A stretch of 64,000 nucleotides of DNA, taken from assembly GCA_001949185.1 (NCBI GenBank), contig BDGG01000007.1, forward strand, positions 383,401-447,400, written 5' to 3'. This DNA is from Ramazzottius varieornatus. Taxonomy: Eukaryota; Tardigrada; Eutardigrada; Parachela; Ramazzottiidae. Positions 58,861-64,000 of the stretch are shown here, in pieces; the first letter of the stretch is position 1; each line of letters begins with the position of its first letter. The position numbers and the translations under genes were made by a program. The notes below the pieces were generated by a model that saw only the letters and a program-made list of their open reading frames with translations, had not been told where the DNA came from and searched no databases.

Positions 58861-59094
58861 TATTTTAAAACGGAGGTGACAGGTGAATGACAAAAATTTT
58901 TTTACAAGGAACCCCCGAAAAAAATCCCTAAATAAGAGACAGAAATTAAGAAAACTGAATATTTAGAAAACTGAAGATTCAGAATAAATTTTCAAACGAG
59001 GGGTACGGGTATGGTCCATTAAACATTAATGGTAATAGGAAAATAATAATTGATAAACTGAAGAGAAAAACTTTGCCAGATATTTAAAACTGTC

Positions 59095-59778
59095 TCAGAT
59101 GAATCTCAAACCGTTGTAGACAGGGCGTCTGTCGCGTCTTCCCCCTCTCCTTTCCGACTTTCTTTTCCCTACCTCTGGGTACGCTTTCACCATAGCATAC
59201 TTGACCGAGTTCTGGATCGATTTCTGATCAGACAGGCTCAGCTCCGCGTAGTTTTTTTCTTTGAAGAAGGAGACAGCCAGGCGTTCATACAGAACATCAG
59301 AGTAGACAAAGCTCTCCGCGTCTTCTTCCACCATCGCTCTTATCGCATGTGTTAATGATCCTGTTGGCTTTAATGGAATTTCTTTTGTTGCGGTTTCAAC
59401 AGCCGCATGCACGGGCGCGGTAAAAGAAGTGGGTGGCGGATTGGACGCAGGAGAATGCGCATACGTAAACATGTCGCAAAGCCGATTATGTTTTGTCTGC
59501 AGTTTCGCCTTCCTAATATTCCTCAGATATCGGTCGACAGTTTCAACTGAGTTGTACAAATCCGCAATTTGCCAGCTGTTTTCTTCCGGACCGTAATTCT
59601 TCCACTTGACAAGGAACTGCTTTACTCCGTTTTCCGTCCTGTCTGCGATTATTCCGTCCACTTCATATTCCAAAGGACCTTGATCTTCCACTGGAACAAC
59701 GAGGAGAGGGGGCGGCGGCAATGAAATTCTTGGTAACTGACGTTCCTTCACTGGCACAACAAAGTCCAAGGGTCGCAT
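59095..59778 (-). CDS. Chromodomain protein next to the MULE-type gene
   Basis: Single exon, 227 residues from the first ATG (59778). A proline-rich start (SLPPPPLLVVPVE) is followed by a chromodomain at about 35-85: YEVDGIIADRTENG, FLVKWKNYGPEENSW and then the helix VETVDRYL. The aromatic cage positions (Tyr, Trp, Tyr/Trp) are present, so methyl-lysine binding is plausible. The C-terminal half has a helical segment (YERLAVSFFKEKNYAELSLS) and a very basic tail. It lies 355 bp downstream of the MULE-type gene on the same strand. It may belong to the same mobile unit or be a host chromatin protein. It lacks any RT or integrase part, so it is not an obvious Gypsy fragment. Confidence 0.78.
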   Translation of the reverse strand: MRPLDFVVPVKERQLPRISLPPPPLLVVPVEDQGPLEYEVDGIIADRTENGVKQFLVKWKNYGPEENSWQIADLYNSVETVDRYLRNIRKAKLQTKHNRLCDMFTYAHSPASNPPPTSFTAPVHAAVETATKEIPLKPTGSLTHAIRAMVEEDAESFVYSDVLYERLAVSFFKEKNYAELSLSDQKSIQNSVKYAMVKAYPEVGKRKSERRGGRRDRRPVYNGLRFI

Positions 59779-60133
59779 TTTCAAATGCAGTATTTTTGAT
59801 CAAGTTCAGTAAGAAATGCAAATACCGATGTTGGGACCAAACGTAAAATTCGGGCGCAGAGTGAACTCTGACTAGATGAGCGCATTAAGCGCGATCGGAT
59901 TTACCAAGGAACGAATAACACGGAATGACAGAATACTGGTCGGTGGCTGACCGTGGCTAACCTCGCCCGGTTAGAAACGACAGTCACTACCCGGTTCAAA
60001 ATGACAAACTGGACAGCTGATTTCCTGTTGTCAGTTCGGAATACCGTGGCAACAACTTTTCGCTAAGTTCATACAACGGGTGACTGAAGACGCAGAATTT
60101 AGACAAAAAACTTTACTGTGGCTAAGTTCGAAC
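59779..60133. other. Spacer between chromodomain and MULE-type genes
   Basis: No gene seen. It holds the chromodomain gene's 5' flank and the 3' flank of the transposase-like gene. I found no terminal inverted repeat here. Confidence 0.5.
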
Positions 60134-63100
60134 TTAGACCTTCTTTCCGGTGAACTGCTTCAAAAACTTTTTGTGGCTTGGCTCAAACGATTCTTCGTCC
60201 TCGGTTCGAATCACGATGTCGGATGGATTGAATTCTTTGTCGTGCTTCTCGACGCATTTTGCGTTAGCGTGGAAGTAAACCGGAGAAACTTTTCCATTTT
60301 GTTCTTGATTGTTCTTCTTGGAAGATCGTATCATCTGACTGACGACGACCAGGTCTTTCGGGGGACTGGGAGCATCACCGTCCAACCGAAACTCGGTATG
60401 ACAACCAGAGCACTTTTTCACACTTCCGTGACAGCCAGACAGAAAACGAAGCTCGTAAGTGAATGGCTCGACAGCTGCAACGGAATTCTTGGTTCGTTTC
60501 TTCGCTGTGTTCTCTGCGGCTGTTCGATAAGCCAAGGCTTTACCTGAAACCGACCAGCATCACACAATCGTTCCGCTGCCATGAGGTCAGAAAAGATGAA
60601 CTACCTTCAGCAGAAGTTAAAGTTGAAACCTGCGACGTCTTTTCGTTAGTTCCAAGGCGGCGCTGGGTCCGGTTGTGACGTTTTAGTCCAGTGCCTTTTG
60701 CAAGCTGGAATGACGCAATCTTGTCTAACGGGGCCTCGGACTTCTGTTTGTTGTGCCACATTGCGTATGCCGCGCTGACCTTCTTGACGGCAGCGACAGC
60801 CAGCGCGTGTTGACATATCTTCCCAACTCTGTATGGAAGACAAGTCTTTGCGTCGCAGGCTACCTGTCCGGTCTTCGGGTTAATGGTAACGGTATGAAAT
60901 TGATTTCTGCTGCTGTGACTGGCCACAATGAAGCACATGTCGTCATCACCCGGCGCAGCGGTGATATACTTCTTGTTGTCCATCAAAGCCCGCGCTTTCA
61001 CTTCGAGCTGAAGACGCTGTCCACTTTGTATATTCGCAAAGCCATCGAGCAGTGAATCTTCAGAGTCAACAGGGGAAGCACGAGGGGAGGAAGCTTCGGG
61101 CAGAGTCTTCTGAGTGAGCTCGAAAATTTCGCCCTCCAAAGAATCCTCAACGATAACCACGTCTACTTCCTTCTTCAACACAGGCTGGGTGTGTATCTTT
61201 CTCAGAAGCTTCTTTCTGTCTTTTTCCGATTGCCTAATTAAAGACTTGGAATTATTGACTTTCGAATTTATCAAAGGCTTGAGCTAACGAAAGGGACGAG
61301 ACTACCGCCTGATCACTTACACCCGAAAAAAATCTGTGGCCCGGACTTTCAGATGGTTGTATTGGTCGAGCAGATCCATTCCAGGTGTTCGGTCGATCAG
61401 CGTCTCTTCAATGTCCTTTTCTTGTTTCTGCACGAGCTTCTGCATTGCCTCAACAAAGGGAGTGAGCTTCATCTTCTCTTTGCCTGTCTGCCGCTTTATT
61501 ACGGAGTTCATACATTCGTTTGCGTTCTGAGTATAGACGTCCAAGTTCAGTTGACAAGCGATCCGTGTCGACAGCGACATGCAGTTCTGTATCAGGTGCT
61601 CTTTCTTCTCCTTGAAGTACGAGACAAAGTCAGCGCCTTCTTCCATGATCGCAGTCCATTTCTCATACAGGGCGCCAGCAGCAGCAGTCTCGAAGTCTCC
61701 CCCTGCACAGTCCACCAAACCAGCCGTCTTGTCTGTGCCTTGCTTCTTTCCGAAGATGTCTTGAATGACCTGCATAGAGACGTCAGGTTTTTCCCCAAGG
61801 GCACGAAGCTTCTTCTCTATGTTATCGCGCATGTGTATGTCACAGAGAAGATGGTTCGCTGCTGGAAAGAGATCTTTGAACGGCTGGTACAAAGCCGGAT
61901 CACCATCAGTGCCATACACCTTCAAGTCTACCAACTCAGGACAATGTTTCTTCAGAGAAGCTGCCATCTGCCAGTACGTCGCCCGCGACTTGTCTTGATG
62001 GATGAAGATAGCACCTGAACATGAACAGGTTAGCTTCACAAATGTTTTTGATAAGCAGTGGACTATCAATACCGAAACTCCTTTAGTATCATCGTTAATA
62101 AAACTTACCGAGCATGACTGGATGATCCCCAATATTGGCAGATCTCGACCGAAGAAACAGGTGTCGATACGTCACAGCAGTAACGAAGAACTTTCCCACG
62201 TTGAACATGGTGTCGACGCCAAGCACAGAAAAATTATCAGCATTCGTGCAGAATCGTACCATGTCACCGAACTGTCTCTTTGTTGCGCAGAAGATGAAGA
62301 GCGATGGGACTGCGTGGATTTCGTTGATGAATCTGAGAGACGGAAAGTCGAATTCTTTCTTGCATTTTTCCTGAAGTCCCATGATGTCATCTACTGGCTG
62401 CGCGTCTTGAGTTAAATTTCGGATTTGTTTCGTGCCGGTTGGGATACTAGCGGGGTTCTTTACTGTGTAGATCTCATCGCGATCCTCTTCAAAGGTCTTC
62501 AGAGCGTTGCCGCGGTCTTGGCTCTTTAATGACTTCTTCACGCTTTGATAGCTTCGACTGTAAGGCTTTGATCCGTGTCGACGGTTACCATGCTGTGAAG
62601 GTTCGAAGGAATGTGCCTCCTTGTCAAACTGGTAATACAGAAAGGAGTAATCACGCTTGGCATGGCTGTCGTCGTGAGCGCGAATGTACACTCGTCTGAA
62701 GTCTTTGGACGAGTTGCAGATCCAAGTCTGTCGAGTGAACCAGTATCCCTCTTCATCAGCGTCGTACTCTTCCTTCGTTGCGCTCATCAATTTACCTTCG
62801 GTGCGGGTGAAATAGAAGGAGCGCGGACCGTGTGTTGCAGAATATGCTCCGTTATCGTCGGAGAGAACATCACGCGGATCAGTCAGCGACTTCTCATGCA
62901 TGATGAACACACAATGATCTTCTGGTCTAAATGGCGGATCTTTCGCGACAGGATCGATTTCCAAATGGACGTCCAGTAACAGCTGGACAGCATCAAACGT
63001 GCCGACTGTCTGGTTCCTTCCTCGACTGAAGCAGTCTGTGTTAGCGTACTTGCAAGGCGAATATCCCAAGCTACGTCTGAAAACAAGTATCAACAGTCAC

Positions 63101-63605
63101 TTGTTAATTTCTGAACGTGGTTTGTCTTGTGAATCGGGTAATCGCAATTATCTAATTAAAAGTTCGCAATTAAATTTCTGATGCGAAGCTAGTCTTAAAC
63201 CAGAACCGGCTCACCTGAGCTCATCAACGTCCTCTGGATCAAGGTTGAACGATTTTTCTGCTTCCGGTGTCTCCTTGTGTTCGGAACTGATGGTCTGGTA
63301 ATCATCGGTTTCTTTGAATGCTGCCTTCAAACTCCTCCGCGCACCTTGATCCTCTTCGTCACTGCTGTCGAGCGTGATGACGTCTTTACTTGGCTGCTTC
63401 TTTCCGGTGATTGAGAGTACGGTTGACTGTCTTCCCGCACTTCCCGACAAGTACGCGCTCAAGTTTCTTTTGAAGCCCCGATCAATCTAGAAGACCATCG
63501 CATGTTGAAATTGAGATTATGGAGGTTATCGTGTTCGTATTAGGATAACTAATTAATCTCTTACCGCTTGAAACGACGATGGTTTTTTAATGGGGCTGTT
63601 TGGCA
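60134..63605 (-). CDS. MULE-type DDE transposase-like protein with SWIM motif
   Basis: Six exons, 63605-63564, 63486-63215, 63076-62109, 62014-61323, 61283-60605 and 60543-60134, join in frame to 1020 residues. The N-terminal part is acidic. The transposase core shows Asp393 (SVLGVDTMFNVGKF), Asp464 (VYGTDGDPALYQPF), then CDIHM, and Glu594 (QNANECMNSVIK): the D-D-E spacing and context of MULE enzymes. A SWIM-like zinc motif follows (Cys801, Cys806, Cys815, His817 in KICQHALAV). The C-terminus carries another Cys/His cluster (GCHGSVKKCSGCH, then ANAKCVEKH). The frame is intact and the introns normal, so it is either a young transposon gene or a domesticated one. An upstream ATG near 63789 does not splice in phase. 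Confidence 0.82.
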
Positions 63606-64000
63606 TACTGCTTTCACTTTCGGAATTATACGGCACAAGCAAAGGAAATCTGCAACCCAAAAGCGTGATGGTCAATATTCAATTTGTTTTCATGATCTGA
63701 CATTTTTCTGATGGCTTAATGGCTAAAACGCGAATGTCCACTTACGATGATTTCTCTCTGCCTCATTTCCGCTGGATGACTCCTCCATGACCCAAAAGTG
63801 GCGACCAAGAGGCAGAATAATACTCACGAAAATATCGGATTACGTTTCAAATAACAGTATCAAAAAGACGGAAATGAGGAACGAAACGTCGACCGTTATT
63901 GCATTTGTGCATCAGACACTGATGAAGCAATATCGCTATCGTGTGAGCGCCAAAAGATTTCTCATTTAAGGCTGGTTCTTCACTTCATTGTCTGTAAAAA
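63606..64000. other. 5' flank of the MULE-type gene, to window end
   Basis: A leader exon ending at an acceptor near 63649 probably lies here. An ATG at about 63789 opens 21 codons and reaches a GTAAGT donor, but its phase does not match the next exon. No terminal inverted repeat is recognised before the window ends. Confidence 0.4.

Larger units (their letters stand above)
55366..59094. other. Gene-poor region
   Basis: No supported gene in 3.7 kb. The CAGTTA-type degenerate repeat at 56600-56900 and the short CTGTATCTGGAT repeat at 58795-58860 are listed. Around 57300-57440 there are short GCTTAGTG/CACTAAGC palindromes. An A-rich stretch follows at 58890-59070, just after the chromodomain gene's stop. 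Confidence 0.5.

Noticed and set aside
59095-59778. Chromodomain as the tail of a Gypsy integrase
   Set aside because: No integrase, RNase H or RT sequence precedes it. It has its own ATG and a non-integrase C-terminal half.
60180-60225. tRNA-like GGTTCGAATC box
   Set aside because: It lies inside the last exon of the MULE-type gene, and no acceptor stem or A box is at the right distance.
63747-63791. Upstream ATG (MEESSSGNEAERNH) as the start of the MULE-type gene
   Set aside because: The donor leaves one base, but every acceptor option before the next exon needs two. The ATG at 63605 is in phase and was used instead.
1-64000. CRISPR arrays, bacterial operons, ribosomal RNA genes
   Set aside because: Genes are split by spliceosomal introns and show no operon spacing. 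No regularly spaced direct repeats with unique spacers and no rRNA sequence were seen.

Overview
This is a piece of an animal nuclear genome. Genes are split by short GT-AG introns (57-110 bp is common, the largest about 3.5 kb), and the protein families are metazoan: the SH2B adaptor, CUX1/CASP, UBE2K, C1QBP, microsomal epoxide hydrolase and a class A GPCR. The compact introns, many foldback repeats and an orphan-type intronless GPCR fit a small-bodied invertebrate. A tardigrade is my guess, not something the sequence proves. I built exon models by hand, using splice dinucleotides, reading-frame phase and family similarity. All the main models close in frame, but none has transcript support.

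Layout. 1-4.95 kb: no convincing gene; several palindromic MITE-like elements. 4.95-6.02 kb (+): intronless GPCR. 6-14.3 kb: gene-poor, with a hAT-like MITE, a 32-bp minisatellite, a large foldback and a few candidate small secreted or membrane ORFs. 14.36-18.69 kb (-): complete SH2B adaptor (Phe-zipper, PH, SH2). 20.28-33.24 kb (-): a CUX1/CASP locus in which nine shared coiled-coil exons splice either to CUT-domain exons or, further downstream, to Golgi CASP exons. The CUT isoform appears to have no homeodomain. 33.90-34.72 kb (-) UBE2K and 35.17-36.46 kb (+) C1QBP share a divergent promoter region. 36.75-38.60 kb (+): unrecognised coiled-coil protein. 38.70-40.04 kb (-): PGP/PDXP-type HAD phosphatase. 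41.2 kb (+): small hydrophilic protein behind a TATA box. 43.5-49.5 kb: two type II membrane glycosyltransferase-like genes, a stray type II N-terminal module and a LINE fragment. 50.33-53.02 kb (-): bacterial-type GH3 beta-glucosidase with introns, a mucin-like stalk and a predicted GPI signal. 53.50-55.37 kb (-): microsomal epoxide hydrolase. 55.4-59 kb: gene-poor. 59.10-63.61 kb (-): chromodomain protein and an intact MULE-type transposase-like gene with a SWIM motif.

The points most worth following up are the CUX isoform that has lost its homeodomain while keeping the vertebrate-style CUX/CASP arrangement, the GPI-anchored BglX-like enzyme as a horizontal-transfer candidate, the chromodomain plus MULE pair, and a family of palindromic GTGGCGCAC elements sitting in introns.
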